From contig NZ_CANKYS010000013.1 of assembly GCF_947488025.1 (NCBI RefSeq), forward strand, positions 48,666 to 112,665: a stretch of 64,000 nucleotides of DNA, written 5' to 3'. This document shows, piece after piece, positions 1-8,392 of this stretch. Each line of letters begins with the position of its first letter. Position 1 is the stretch's first letter. This DNA comes from an uncultured Nocardioides sp. (GTDB lineage: Bacteria; Actinomycetota; Actinomycetes; Propionibacteriales; Nocardioidaceae). Made by a program: the position numbers and the translations under genes. The notes beneath the pieces were generated by a model. That model had not been told where the DNA came from. It did no database searches and worked only from the letters and a program-made list of their open reading frames with translations.

Positions 1-730
1 CCTTCCAGGTGTACTTGTCGACCTGGCCGAGCATGAAGGCGTGGCGGTTGGTGCCCTTGTCGTAGAGCACGCGGGCGCGGTCGACGTCCTCGGGGTCGTT
101 GAGCAGGAGCGCACCGCCCTCGCCGCAGACGAAGTTCTTGGTCTCGTGGAAGCTCAGGGTGGCGTAGCGGCCCAGGCTCCCCAGCGGTTCTCCGCGCCAG
201 GTGCCGAAGAGGCCGTGCGCGTTGTCCTCGACGAGGCGCACCTCCGGCCACGCAGCCAGGACCTCGCGGATGCCCTGGACGTCGCAGGCGACACCGGCGT
301 AGTGCACGATCACGACGGCGCGCACGCTCTCGTCGAGGAGCGTGGCCAGGTGGGCCGGGTCGAGGCCGAGCGTGTCGGGTTCGATGTCGCAGAACACCAG
401 GCCGGCGCCCTGACGGGCGAAGGCGAGCCCGGTGCTGGTGAAGGTGAACGACGGCACGATCACCGTGTCACCCTCCTGGAGGTCCATGAGCATGGCCGAC
501 AGCTCGAGGGCGGACGTGCACGACGTGGTCATGAGCACCTCGGCCGAGCCGGTGTCGGCCGCGAGGACCTCCGCGGCGCGGCGCGCGAAGTCGCCGCCCG
601 AGGACAGGTGCCCGCTCCGCACGGCCTCCTGGACGTGGTCGAGCTCGCGCCCCTCCACCGAGGGGACGTTGAACGCGATGTCGGGCAGCTCCCCGATGGG
701 ACCGTCCTCGAGCTCCTGTGCGTGTGCCAC
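1..730 (-). CDS. DegT/DnrJ/EryC1/StrS (WecE-like) sugar aminotransferase, 3' end cut by window
   Basis: PLP-dependent aminotransferase of the DegT/DnrJ family, which aminates a keto group on a nucleotide-linked deoxysugar. Reading leftward from a GTG at 730 gives about 243 residues before the window ends, so the C-terminal third is missing. The motif SFHETKN holds the expected PLP-binding Lys, followed by GEGGAL, the pattern of WecE/RffA enzymes that make dTDP-4-amino-4,6-dideoxygalactose. An early TSCTSALE stretch fits the cofactor phosphate site. The start is supported by GGGAGGTG just upstream. It is the last visible gene of a minus-strand set with a glycosyltransferase and a sulfotransferase, which suggests a decorated surface glycan. 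The family is clear; the exact sugar is inferred. Confidence 0.85.
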   Translation of the reverse strand, partial: MAHAQELEDGPIGELPDIAFNVPSVEGRELDHVQEAVRSGHLSSGGDFARRAAEVLAADTGSAEVLMTTSCTSALELSAMLMDLQEGDTVIVPSFTFTSTGLAFARQGAGLVFCDIEPDTLGLDPAHLATLLDESVRAVVIVHYAGVACDVQGIREVLAAWPEVRLVEDNAHGLFGTWRGEPLGSLGRYATLSFHETKNFVCGEGGALLLNDPEDVDRARVLYDKGTNRHAFMLGQVDKYTWK

Positions 731-795
731 GACGGGCACCTCCCTCTGTCGTTCGGGTCGTCCCGAGTCGTCCGTGTCGTTCGTGTCGCTGCAGG

Positions 796-1545
796 TCACC
801 ACGGCAGCGGCCGCCCCAGCTGGTCGGCCAGGCGGGCGTTGCTCTCCTGGAAGTACCCCGCGAGCGTGCTCGCCACTCCTACGTCGAGTGCGGGCGCGTC
901 GCCGGTGCTCGCGTTGACCTGCCCGGCGTCGGGTGTCGGCGTCCGGTCCGGGTCGAGCCCGAGGTCCGCGACGAGCCCCCTCAGCACCGCCGGGTCGGCC
1001 AGCAGCTCCTCCAGGAACAGCACGTGCGTGGTCGCAGGGAACGCGGCGGCCCACGGGGCGATCTGCTCGGCGTAGCGACCGCGACGGAGGTAGGCGACCG
1101 GTGAGACCGACGAGCGCCGCGGGTCCCACGCCTGGTCGTCGTGCAGGTCGGCGAGCAGGGCGTCCTCGAGGTCGCGGTCCTCGAAGCCGTTGGCGGTGCT
1201 GAACCGCCAGTGGGACACCGCGCGGAGCACGGGATGGCGCAGCAGCACCACCACCTCCGGCTCGCCGAGCATCTCCGCGGCCCGCCCCGGGGCGTGCGGG
1301 TCCTCGAGGTAGCTGGTGCTCTTGTCGCCGAGCAGCCGCTCGTCGTGGGCGTGCGCGAACCACGTGCGGTGGTAGGACGCGATGCCCCGGGCGGTGAGCT
1401 CCGCGTCGCAGAAGACCTTCGGCTCGGGAGGGGACGGCCGGGCCATCGTGACGTCGGGGTGCGCGTCGAGGGCACGGCTCAGGTACGTCGTGCCGCACCG
1501 CTGTGCACCCACGACGAGGAGGTGCCGGTGGTCGCAGCCGCTCAC
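796..1545 (-). CDS. PAPS-dependent sulfotransferase
   Basis: A 249-residue sulfotransferase-fold protein, expected to move sulfate from PAPS to a hydroxyl or amino group of a glycan or other acceptor. GAQRCGTTYL near residues 13-22 matches the 5'-phosphosulfate loop (family form PKSGTTWL). LLRHPVLRAVSHW around residue 90 matches the 3'-phosphate region. There is no signal peptide, so it is cytoplasmic. The GTG start at 1545 overlaps the stop of the upstream glycosyltransferase by 4 nt (GTGA), so the two are translationally coupled. The neighbours suggest it sulfates a nascent lipid-linked or nucleotide sugar, but the acceptor cannot be read from sequence. Confidence 0.85.
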   Translation of the reverse strand: MSGCDHRHLLVVGAQRCGTTYLSRALDAHPDVTMARPSPPEPKVFCDAELTARGIASYHRTWFAHAHDERLLGDKSTSYLEDPHAPGRAAEMLGEPEVVVLLRHPVLRAVSHWRFSTANGFEDRDLEDALLADLHDDQAWDPRRSSVSPVAYLRRGRYAEQIAPWAAAFPATTHVLFLEELLADPAVLRGLVADLGLDPDRTPTPDAGQVNASTGDAPALDVGVASTLAGYFQESNARLADQLGRPLPW

Positions 1546-2492
1546 GAGGACACCCGTCGCGCCACGTGGTAGGTCGTGACGGCGCTGACCGCGTTGAGCG
1601 TGCGGACGACGTACTCGCCCAGCATCGACAGCAGCATGATGACGAAGCCGTTCATCAGCGCGAGCAGCACCGCGATCGTCGTCCAGCCGGGCACGGCGGA
1701 GTCCACGAACACCGCGCGGACGAGGTAGAAGAGGCCGAGCAGGAAGCTGCCACCGGCGACCGCGAACCCGACGCCGGCGGCGAGCCGCAGCGGGAAGACG
1801 GAGTAGCTGAACAGGATGGTCAGCACGAGCGAGGCGATGCGCCGCAGGCCGTAGTTGCTGGTGCCGACCGGGCGCGGGTCGTGGCGCACCAGCACGTCGG
1901 CCGGGTCGCTGGAGAACATCAGCGCCTGCCCCGTGATGTAGGGGTGGGCCGTGCGCGACGCGCAGATCCGCTCGACCACGTCGCGCCGCAGGATGCGGAA
2001 GTTGGACACGGCCAGACCGGGCGGCTGGTCGAAGACCCGTCGGTTGATCATGCTGATCGCCTTGCTGCCCAGGCGTCGGTGGCCCCGCGCCTGCTTGCGC
2101 TCGAAGCGGCCGAAGACGACGTCGTGGCCCTCCATGGCCTTCTCGATCAGCAGCAGCACCTGGTCGGGCGGGTTCTGCAGGTCGTCGTCGAGGGTGATCA
2201 CGTAGTCACCGGTCGCCTCGCGCATGCCCGCGAGGTTGGCGTGGTGCTGGCCGTAGTTGCGGAGCAGGTCGAGCGCGACGACGTGCGGCGACTGCGCGGC
2301 GCGGGCGCTGATGACGTCCCAGCTCTTGTCCCGGCTGCCGTCGTTGACGAGCACGACCTGGTGGCGCAGGCCGGCCGCCTCGAACACCTCGAGGACCGCG
2401 TCGATGGTGCGCCCCACCACGTCCTGGCTGTTGTAGACGGGGATCACGACCGAGTAGGAGTGGTCGGAGGCGCGCAACGGGTGGGTGGCCAC
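1542..2492 (-). CDS. GT2 family glycosyltransferase with C-terminal membrane segments (GtrB/ArnC-like)
   Basis: A 316-residue family 2 glycosyltransferase. The N-terminal GT-A domain begins with YSVVIPVYNSQ and carries LVNDGSRD and LDDDLQNPP, the nucleotide-sugar and metal binding signatures of the DPM1/GtrB/ArnC group. Two hydrophobic segments near the C terminus (about residues 220-300) anchor it in the membrane. Relatives move a sugar onto polyprenyl phosphate. The frame stays open far upstream, but that sequence is Pro/Arg/Gly-rich and not protein-like. The GTG at 2492 leads straight into the conserved domain, so I use it. The gene is first in the operon with the sulfotransferase and aminotransferase. 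Confidence 0.85.
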   Translation of the reverse strand: MATHPLRASDHSYSVVIPVYNSQDVVGRTIDAVLEVFEAAGLRHQVVLVNDGSRDKSWDVISARAAQSPHVVALDLLRNYGQHHANLAGMREATGDYVITLDDDLQNPPDQVLLLIEKAMEGHDVVFGRFERKQARGHRRLGSKAISMINRRVFDQPPGLAVSNFRILRRDVVERICASRTAHPYITGQALMFSSDPADVLVRHDPRPVGTSNYGLRRIASLVLTILFSYSVFPLRLAAGVGFAVAGGSFLLGLFYLVRAVFVDSAVPGWTTIAVLLALMNGFVIMLLSMLGEYVVRTLNAVSAVTTYHVARRVSS

Positions 2493-2536
2493 GCAGCGAG
2501 CATAGGGTCCCCGGTCAGGGGCGGGTGCTGGCGCGG

Positions 2537-5500
2537 TCAGCGGAAGTCGCGCGAGGACGCCCGGGCCTGGAGGACCGCCCCGGCGCCCGGGACGACGACG
2601 TCGATGCCCTCGACCCGGTCGGCGACGAGGTTGGTGACGCCCTCGTTGCGCTCGAGCCGTCCGCGCACGACCACCGCCACCTTGTTGCGGGCCGCCTGCC
2701 GGTGGGCCTTCATCACCCCGATCGAGCACACGACGTTGAGCATCCCGGTCTCGTCCTCGAGGTTGAGGAAGGTCACGCCCATGGCGGTGCCCGGTCGCTG
2801 GCGGTGGGTCACCAGCCCGCCGACGTGGACGCGGCGGCCGGACTCCGCGTCGGCCAGCTCGGCGACGGAGCGGACGCCCGCGCGGCGCAGCTCGGCGCGC
2901 AGGTGCTCGACCGGGTGGCGCTCGGGGGAGACGCCGGTGGCCCAGAGGTCGGCGAGGGTGAGCTCCGGCTCGCTCATCCCCGGGAGCGTCGGCGCCGCCG
3001 GGGCGGGGGTGATGCCGGGCAGGTGCTCGGCCCCCTCGGCGAAGCCCGCCGCCCAGAGGGCCTCACGACGCTGCAGCCCCCACGCGTCGAAGGCGCCCGC
3101 GGTGGCGAGCGCCTCGAGCTGCGCGGACGTCAGGCCCGCGCGGCGGGAGAGGTCGGTGATGCCGGTGAACGCGGCCTCGTCGCGGGCGGCCACGATGCGG
3201 CGCGCCACGTCGAGACCGATGCCGCGCACCGAGTCGAGCCCGAGGCGTACGGCGAGCGCGCCGTCGCGCCGGTGGGCGGGCACCGGGTCGGGGGTGCCGG
3301 GCACCCACTCGACGCGCTCGAACCTCGGTCGGCAGCACCCGTCGGGCCCGGTCGGCGCGACCGGACCGGTGACCAGCGGCTCGAGGTCGGCCTGCGCCGC
3401 GGACCGGGTCACGTCGGGGCGGCGTACGTCGACGTCGTGGCGGCGGGCGTCGTGGACCAGCGACTGCGGCGAGTAGAAGCCCATCGGCTGGTTGCGCAGC
3501 AGCCCGGCGAGGAAGGCCGCGGGGTAGTGGAGCTTGAACCACGACGAGGCGTAGACCAGCAGCGCGAAGGACAGGGCGTGCGACTCGGCGAAGCCGAAGT
3601 TGGCGAAGGACAGGATCTTGACGTAGATCGAGTCGGCGAGGTCGCCGGTGATGCCACGGCGGGCCATGCCCTCGTAGAGCTTCTGCTTGACCGACTCGAT
3701 GCGCTCCACGCCGCGCTTGGAGCCCATCGCGCGGCGCAGCAGGTCGGCGTCGTCGCGGCTGCAGTCGCCGAGGGTGACCGCCATCGCCATCAGCTGCTCC
3801 TGGAACAGCGGCACTCCCTTGGTGCGCTCGAGGACCGGCACCAGCTCCGGGTGGTCGTAGGTCACCTCCTCCTGGCCGGTCGCGCGGCGGACGTAGGGGT
3901 GGACCGCGCCGCCCTGGATCGGGCCGGGACGGATCAGGGCGATCTCGATGGCGAGGTCGTAGAACTCGCGCGGACGCAGCCGCGGGAGCGTGCCGATCTG
4001 GGCCCGGCTCTCCACCTGGAAGACGCCGATGGAGTCGGCGCGGCACAGCATGTCGTAGACCGCCGGCTCCTCCTTGGGCATCGTGGCCAGGTCCCACTCC
4101 TCGCCCAGGTGGTCGGCGACCAGGCGCATCATGTGGTCGAGGGCGCCGAGCATGCCCAGGCCGAGCAGGTCGAACTTGACCAGCCCCATCGACTCGCAGG
4201 CGTCCTTGTCCCACTGCAGCACGGTGCGCCGGTCCATCCGCGCCCGCTCGATGGGGCAGACCTCCCCGATCGGCCGCTCGGTGAGCACCATCCCGCCGGA
4301 GTGGATGCCGAGGTGGCGCGGCGCGCCCATCAGCTCCTCGGCCAGCGCGACCACCGGGGCGGGCACGTCGTGGGCGTCGGGGTCGCCCTGGTCGCCGGCC
4401 ACGACTGACTTCCAACCGTCGATCTGCTTGGACCAGGCGTCCTGCTGCCCGGGGGAGAAGCCGAGGGCCTTGGCGGCGTCGCGCACCGCCATCCGCGGCC
4501 GGTAGGCGATGACGTTGGCCACCTGCGCGGCGTTGCGCCGGCCGTAGGTGTCGTAGACCCACTGGATGACCTCCTCGCGGCGGTCGGAGTCGAAGTCGAC
4601 GTCGATGTCGGGCTCCTCGTCGCGGTGCGCGGAGATGAACCGCTCGAAGGGCAGCTTGTAGAAGACCGCGTCGACGGCGGTGATGCCGAGGGCGTAGCAG
4701 ACCGCCGAGCTCGCCGCGGACCCGCGGCCCTGGCAGAGGATCCTGCGTCCGCGGGCGAAGGCGACGATGTCGTGGACGATGACGAAGTAGCCGGCGAAGT
4801 CCTTCTCGGCGATGACCCGCAGCTCGTGCTCGAGCCGCTCGCGGGCCGCGGCCTCGTGGGGGACGCCGGCGTACCTCTCCGCGAAGCCGCGCTCCGCCAG
4901 CACCCGCAGCCACGAGTCGGCGGTGTGGCCCTCGGGGATCTGGCGCTTGGGCAGCGCGGGCGAGGCCTTGCGCAGGTCGAAGGCCAGCTCGTCGGCCAGC
5001 GTGACGCTGCGCGCGACCGCACCGTCGTACGACGTGAGCGCAGCGGCCGTCTCCGCGCCGCTGCGCAGGTGGGCCGAGCCCGACAGGTCGAGCCAGCCGT
5101 CGAGGTCGGCCAGGCTGCGCCGGGCCCGCACGGCGGCCATCGCCGAGGCCAGCCGGTGCTGGCGGGGGGTCGCGTGGTGGACGTTGCCCGCGGCGACGAC
5201 GTCGAGCCCGTGGACGGCGGCCAGGCCAGCGAGCGAGGCGTTGGTGGTGTCCGCGCCGGGGCGCGGGGACAGCTCGACGAGCACGTGGTCGAGGCCGAAG
5301 AGCGACGTCAGCCGGTCGAGGGCCTCGGCCGCGGCCGCCTCGCCGCCCGTCGCGAGCGCCTGGCGCACGGCGCCCTTGCGGCAGCCGGTGAGCACCACCC
5401 AGTGGCCGCGCCCCTGCTCGGCCAGCTCGTCGAGGTCGTAGACCGGCCGGCCCTTCTCGTCCCCGCGCAGGTGGGCGTCGGTCATCGCCGAGGCGAGCCG

Positions 5501-5932
5501 GTGGTAGCCCTCCACGCCGCGGGCCAGCACCAGCAGGTGGCTGCCGTCGGGGTCGGGCACGCCGTTCTGCGGACCGGTGAGCCCGAGCGACAGCTCGGCG
5601 CCGAAGACGGTGGGCAGGTCGTAGGCCGCGGCCGCCTCGGCCAGCAGGGGGGCGCCGTAGAAGCCGTCGTGGTCGGTGATCGCGAGCGCGTGCAGGCCGA
5701 GCCGCACCGCCTCCTCGACCAGCTCGGCCGGTGAGGACGCGCCGTCGAGGAAGCTGAAGTGGCTGTGGCAGTGCAGCTCGGCATAGGGAGTGACGGCGGC
5801 TGGCCGCTCGATCGTCCGCGCCTCGGGGGAGGCGCGCTTGCGTCGCGACACCGGGGCGTCGTCGGCACCCGGCAGGCCGCTGAGGCGGCGCTCGAGCTCC
5901 TTCCACCGCATGGCGGGGTTGTTCCAGCCCAT
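2537..5932 (-). CDS. dnaE2: Error-prone DNA polymerase III alpha subunit DnaE2
   Basis: A C-family polymerase of 1131 residues, the length expected for DnaE2. The PHP domain comes first (ELHCHSHFSFLDG near residue 50, then AITDHDGFYG), followed by the palm/fingers region (RGSAASSAVCYALG, EPDIDVDFDSDRR) and an OB fold at the C-terminal end. The last residues, SSRDFR, are typical of DnaE2. In actinobacteria DnaE2 extends across lesions together with ImuB and ImuA' during SOS mutagenesis. It starts 18 bp after imuB ends and has no promoter of its own visible, so it should be co-transcribed from the LexA-controlled promoter at 8225-8240. Confidence 0.97.
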   Translation of the reverse strand: MGWNNPAMRWKELERRLSGLPGADDAPVSRRKRASPEARTIERPAAVTPYAELHCHSHFSFLDGASSPAELVEEAVRLGLHALAITDHDGFYGAPLLAEAAAAYDLPTVFGAELSLGLTGPQNGVPDPDGSHLLVLARGVEGYHRLASAMTDAHLRGDEKGRPVYDLDELAEQGRGHWVVLTGCRKGAVRQALATGGEAAAAEALDRLTSLFGLDHVLVELSPRPGADTTNASLAGLAAVHGLDVVAAGNVHHATPRQHRLASAMAAVRARRSLADLDGWLDLSGSAHLRSGAETAAALTSYDGAVARSVTLADELAFDLRKASPALPKRQIPEGHTADSWLRVLAERGFAERYAGVPHEAAARERLEHELRVIAEKDFAGYFVIVHDIVAFARGRRILCQGRGSAASSAVCYALGITAVDAVFYKLPFERFISAHRDEEPDIDVDFDSDRREEVIQWVYDTYGRRNAAQVANVIAYRPRMAVRDAAKALGFSPGQQDAWSKQIDGWKSVVAGDQGDPDAHDVPAPVVALAEELMGAPRHLGIHSGGMVLTERPIGEVCPIERARMDRRTVLQWDKDACESMGLVKFDLLGLGMLGALDHMMRLVADHLGEEWDLATMPKEEPAVYDMLCRADSIGVFQVESRAQIGTLPRLRPREFYDLAIEIALIRPGPIQGGAVHPYVRRATGQEEVTYDHPELVPVLERTKGVPLFQEQLMAMAVTLGDCSRDDADLLRRAMGSKRGVERIESVKQKLYEGMARRGITGDLADSIYVKILSFANFGFAESHALSFALLVYASSWFKLHYPAAFLAGLLRNQPMGFYSPQSLVHDARRHDVDVRRPDVTRSAAQADLEPLVTGPVAPTGPDGCCRPRFERVEWVPGTPDPVPAHRRDGALAVRLGLDSVRGIGLDVARRIVAARDEAAFTGITDLSRRAGLTSAQLEALATAGAFDAWGLQRREALWAAGFAEGAEHLPGITPAPAAPTLPGMSEPELTLADLWATGVSPERHPVEHLRAELRRAGVRSVAELADAESGRRVHVGGLVTHRQRPGTAMGVTFLNLEDETGMLNVVCSIGVMKAHRQAARNKVAVVVRGRLERNEGVTNLVADRVEGIDVVVPGAGAVLQARASSRDFR

Positions 5933-5950
5933 CAGCGCACCCCTCGCCCG

Positions 5951-7540
5951 CTAGTCATAGCCGGCCTCCAGGACCCACCCGTCCGGGGCCCGCACCAGCA
6001 GCCAGGCCCGGCCGTCGGCACCGACCACCTGGAAGCGGGCGGTCGGACCGGCTCCGCCCGACCACCAGCCCTCGTCGGTGGGCCACGGACCGGCCCACGC
6101 CGTCACCGGCTGCCACGGCAGGCCCGTCCCGTCGCGGCCCGTCACCCGGAAGCGGCGCGGCTCGCCGCTGACGACACCACGGTCGGTGACGCACACCTCG
6201 CGGCCTGCGTCGTCGACGACCTCGGCTGCCGGGGGAGTGGCGAAGACGCGGACCGGCGCCGGCCCGGGCACCCGTCCTGGCCAGGGACGGTCCACCGGGC
6301 GGAGGTCGACCGCGCGCTCGCCCCACGGCACCAGCGCCTGCCGCGCCGACGGGCTGCGACCGCCCTGCAGCACCGGACGGCGTACGGCGTCGAAGCCGAC
6401 CATGCCCTGCACCCGGGCCACGCCGCGTTCGACGAGGTCGTCGGAGGCGGACCCCCAGAGCGCCTCCCCGTGGGCGGCGGCGGGCTCGACCAGCTCGGGC
6501 ACGAACCTGACCCGGTCGATCGGCGCGCGCACGACGCCTGCGTGCCTGCGGGCGCGCAGCGAGCTGCCGGCGCCGCTCGTGGACCCGGCCGACTGCAGCT
6601 GCCAGTGCACGCGGTCGACGAGGTCACGGGCCGAGAAGTGGCGTGGGTGCAGCCACGCGCGTGAGGAGCACACGGCTCCGTCGGCCTCGGCCTCGACGCG
6701 CACGCCCGTCGCGACCAGCTGGTGGTGGGTGAGCTGGGAGACGAAGCGCTCGGCGGTGGTGCGGACGCTGAAGGTGATCGCCTCGACGGAGTCCAGCGGC
6801 GGCTCGAAGGCCACCTCCGCGTCGAGCTCCGGCGGCGGGGTGCGGGCCGCGAACAACGTGGGGTCCTCGCCCCGGGCCCGTCGCCGGACGGTGGCGCCGT
6901 AGGAACCGAGCCGGTGCTCGACCGCGTCACCGGGCAGGTCGGCCAGGTCACCCAGCGTGCGGAGGCCGAGCCGCTGCAGCAGCCCGACGAGCTCTCGCCC
7001 GCGCGCGCCGTCGTCCTGCAGCACGTGCACGGGCAGGCCGCGCAGGAACGACGGTGAGCCGCCGTCCGGGACGACCGTCCACGACTGGACCTCCGCGGTG
7101 CGGGCGGCCTGCTCGGCGGTGAAGAGGTCGTCGGCGATGCCGACCCTCACGTCCCACACGCCGGTCTCGACCAACGCCTGGCAGGCCGTCGCCGCAGCAG
7201 CGGTCTCGCTGCCGTACCAGCTGCCGGGGGCGCGGACGGCCAGCAGCCCCGGGCGCAGGGCGGCCACCCCGGGGCGCAGGTCCTCGACCACGGCGAGGAC
7301 CGGCTCGAAGGCGCGGGCGTCGCGGTCGGGGTTGGCCGGGAGCAGCAGCAGCTCGGGGCACCGGGCCTGGGCGTCGCGACGGCGCTGCCCGCGGCGTACG
7401 CCCTCCGCGCGGGCCGGCCCGTTGCAGACCTCCACGACGTTGGCCGACAGCACGGCGGCGGGGGAGCGGAGCGACCGGTCGGCCTCCTCGAGCGCGGCCA
7501 CCACCGACCAGTCGGGGCACCACACGACCATGACCCTCAT
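5951..7540 (-). CDS. imuB: ImuB, catalytically inactive Y-family polymerase-like mutasome hub
   Basis: A 529-residue DinP-like protein starting MRVMVVWCPDWSV, as ImuB proteins do. The usual catalytic acidic residues of Y-family polymerases are replaced at the N terminus (VVWCPDW where active enzymes have a D-containing motif), matching the known non-catalytic role. ImuB links the beta clamp, ImuA' and DnaE2. A region around residues 150-230 (LQRLGLRTLGDLADLP) has the helix-hairpin-helix character of the thumb. The ATG at 7540 overlaps the imuA' stop by 4 nt (ATGA). The reading frame continues upstream but there it is only the antisense of imuA'. Confidence 0.95.
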   Translation of the reverse strand: MRVMVVWCPDWSVVAALEEADRSLRSPAAVLSANVVEVCNGPARAEGVRRGQRRRDAQARCPELLLLPANPDRDARAFEPVLAVVEDLRPGVAALRPGLLAVRAPGSWYGSETAAAATACQALVETGVWDVRVGIADDLFTAEQAARTAEVQSWTVVPDGGSPSFLRGLPVHVLQDDGARGRELVGLLQRLGLRTLGDLADLPGDAVEHRLGSYGATVRRRARGEDPTLFAARTPPPELDAEVAFEPPLDSVEAITFSVRTTAERFVSQLTHHQLVATGVRVEAEADGAVCSSRAWLHPRHFSARDLVDRVHWQLQSAGSTSGAGSSLRARRHAGVVRAPIDRVRFVPELVEPAAAHGEALWGSASDDLVERGVARVQGMVGFDAVRRPVLQGGRSPSARQALVPWGERAVDLRPVDRPWPGRVPGPAPVRVFATPPAAEVVDDAGREVCVTDRGVVSGEPRRFRVTGRDGTGLPWQPVTAWAGPWPTDEGWWSGGAGPTARFQVVGADGRAWLLVRAPDGWVLEAGYD

Positions 7541-8214
7541 GCCCGGCGGATCTCGCTGATGCCCGGGGACTGCTGCTCGAGGCGCGGCTCGAGGCGCACC
7601 CCCGGCCACGCCAGGTCGGCACGCTCGGGCGGCCGGGCGCCCCGGTGCACGGCGATGCGGGCTCGCCGCTCCTGCAGCTCGCCGGCCCCGGAGCTCGGGC
7701 CGGTCCAGACAGACTCCTCGACGCTGAGCCGGGCGGTCACCCGTGGCCAGTGGCCGTGGACGACGAGCACCGAGGACCGGGTGCGGAGCCGGGAGTCGAG
7801 GATCCCCGCCGTTCGCTCGTCGACGGAGGCCGGTGGCCGCAGCACCACCACGCGCAGCACGTCGACCAGTGCGGCGGTCACCTCCAGCCAGTGCTCGCCG
7901 GGGTCGGGCACCAGCACCGTGCGGGACAGCTCGATGCCGAGCTCCGAGGCGGCCTCGGCCCCGAAGTCGGCGCAGCCCGCGAAGCCGATCCACTCCCCGG
8001 CCTGCGAGGCCCCCGCGGCGAGGGCCAGCGCGAGCGCGGCCGAGTCGACGGCGTAGGTCGACCCTGCGTGGAGCGGGACCAGGCCTGCCAGTCCGGGCAG
8101 CGTGGCGACGGGCTCCCCGGCGGGTCTGCGCTCCATCGCCGCAACCCGCTCGCGCAGCTGGTCGACCACGGAACGACCCGGGTCGAGCGCGGCGACGGAG
8201 CGAGCGGACGACAT
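7537..8214 (-). CDS. imuA': ImuA'-like SOS mutasome accessory protein
   Basis: A 225-residue protein in the position of ImuA', with weak RecA/SulA-like character (hydrophobic stretches such as LVVLRPP and VLVVHGHW). ImuA' is needed with ImuB and DnaE2 for damage-induced mutagenesis. An upstream ATG at 8268 would place the LexA operator inside the gene. The ATG at 8214 leaves the operator 10 bp in front of the start, so I choose 8214. It is the first gene of the three-gene SOS operon and overlaps imuB by 4 nt. No Walker motif is evident, consistent with the divergent actinobacterial form. Confidence 0.88.
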   Translation of the reverse strand: MSSARSVAALDPGRSVVDQLRERVAAMERRPAGEPVATLPGLAGLVPLHAGSTYAVDSAALALALAAGASQAGEWIGFAGCADFGAEAASELGIELSRTVLVPDPGEHWLEVTAALVDVLRVVVLRPPASVDERTAGILDSRLRTRSSVLVVHGHWPRVTARLSVEESVWTGPSSGAGELQERRARIAVHRGARPPERADLAWPGVRLEPRLEQQSPGISEIRRA

Positions 8215-8224
8215 GGGTCCATGA

Positions 8225-8240
8225 TCGAACAGATGTTCGA
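8225..8240 (-). promoter_or_regulatory. LexA-binding SOS box of imuA'-imuB-dnaE2
   Basis: The sequence TCGAACAGATGTTCGA is a perfect inverted repeat (TCGAAC-N4-GTTCGA) and equals the actinobacterial LexA consensus. It ends 10 bp before the chosen imuA' start, so bound LexA would cover the promoter or the 5' end of the message. No other exact copy was noticed in the window. Confidence 0.93.
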
Positions 8241-8392
8241 ACGGGTCAAGCGGGCCCGGGCCCGACACTGCCCTTGGGGTGGGCCATCAGACCACGCGGT
8301 CGAGGTGGTGGCGAGACGCGGCCCGGCGCGCGGACCGGAACCGTGCGACCCTGCTTATGCTGACCGGACGCGTTCGACAGAAGGGTGGGGTC

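Noticed and set aside
2493..2729. N-terminal extension of the GT2 glycosyltransferase
   Set aside because: The frame is open, but the translation is Gly/Arg/Pro-rich with no domain match and is antisense to the dnaE2 end; the GTG at 2492 opens the conserved fold.
2525..4408. Long plus-strand open frame opposite dnaE2
   Set aside because: Low-complexity Val/Arg/Gly/Asp product, a mirror of the high-GC codon usage of dnaE2.
8215..8268. Longer ImuA' start
   Set aside because: It would place the LexA operator within the coding region and has no better ribosome site.
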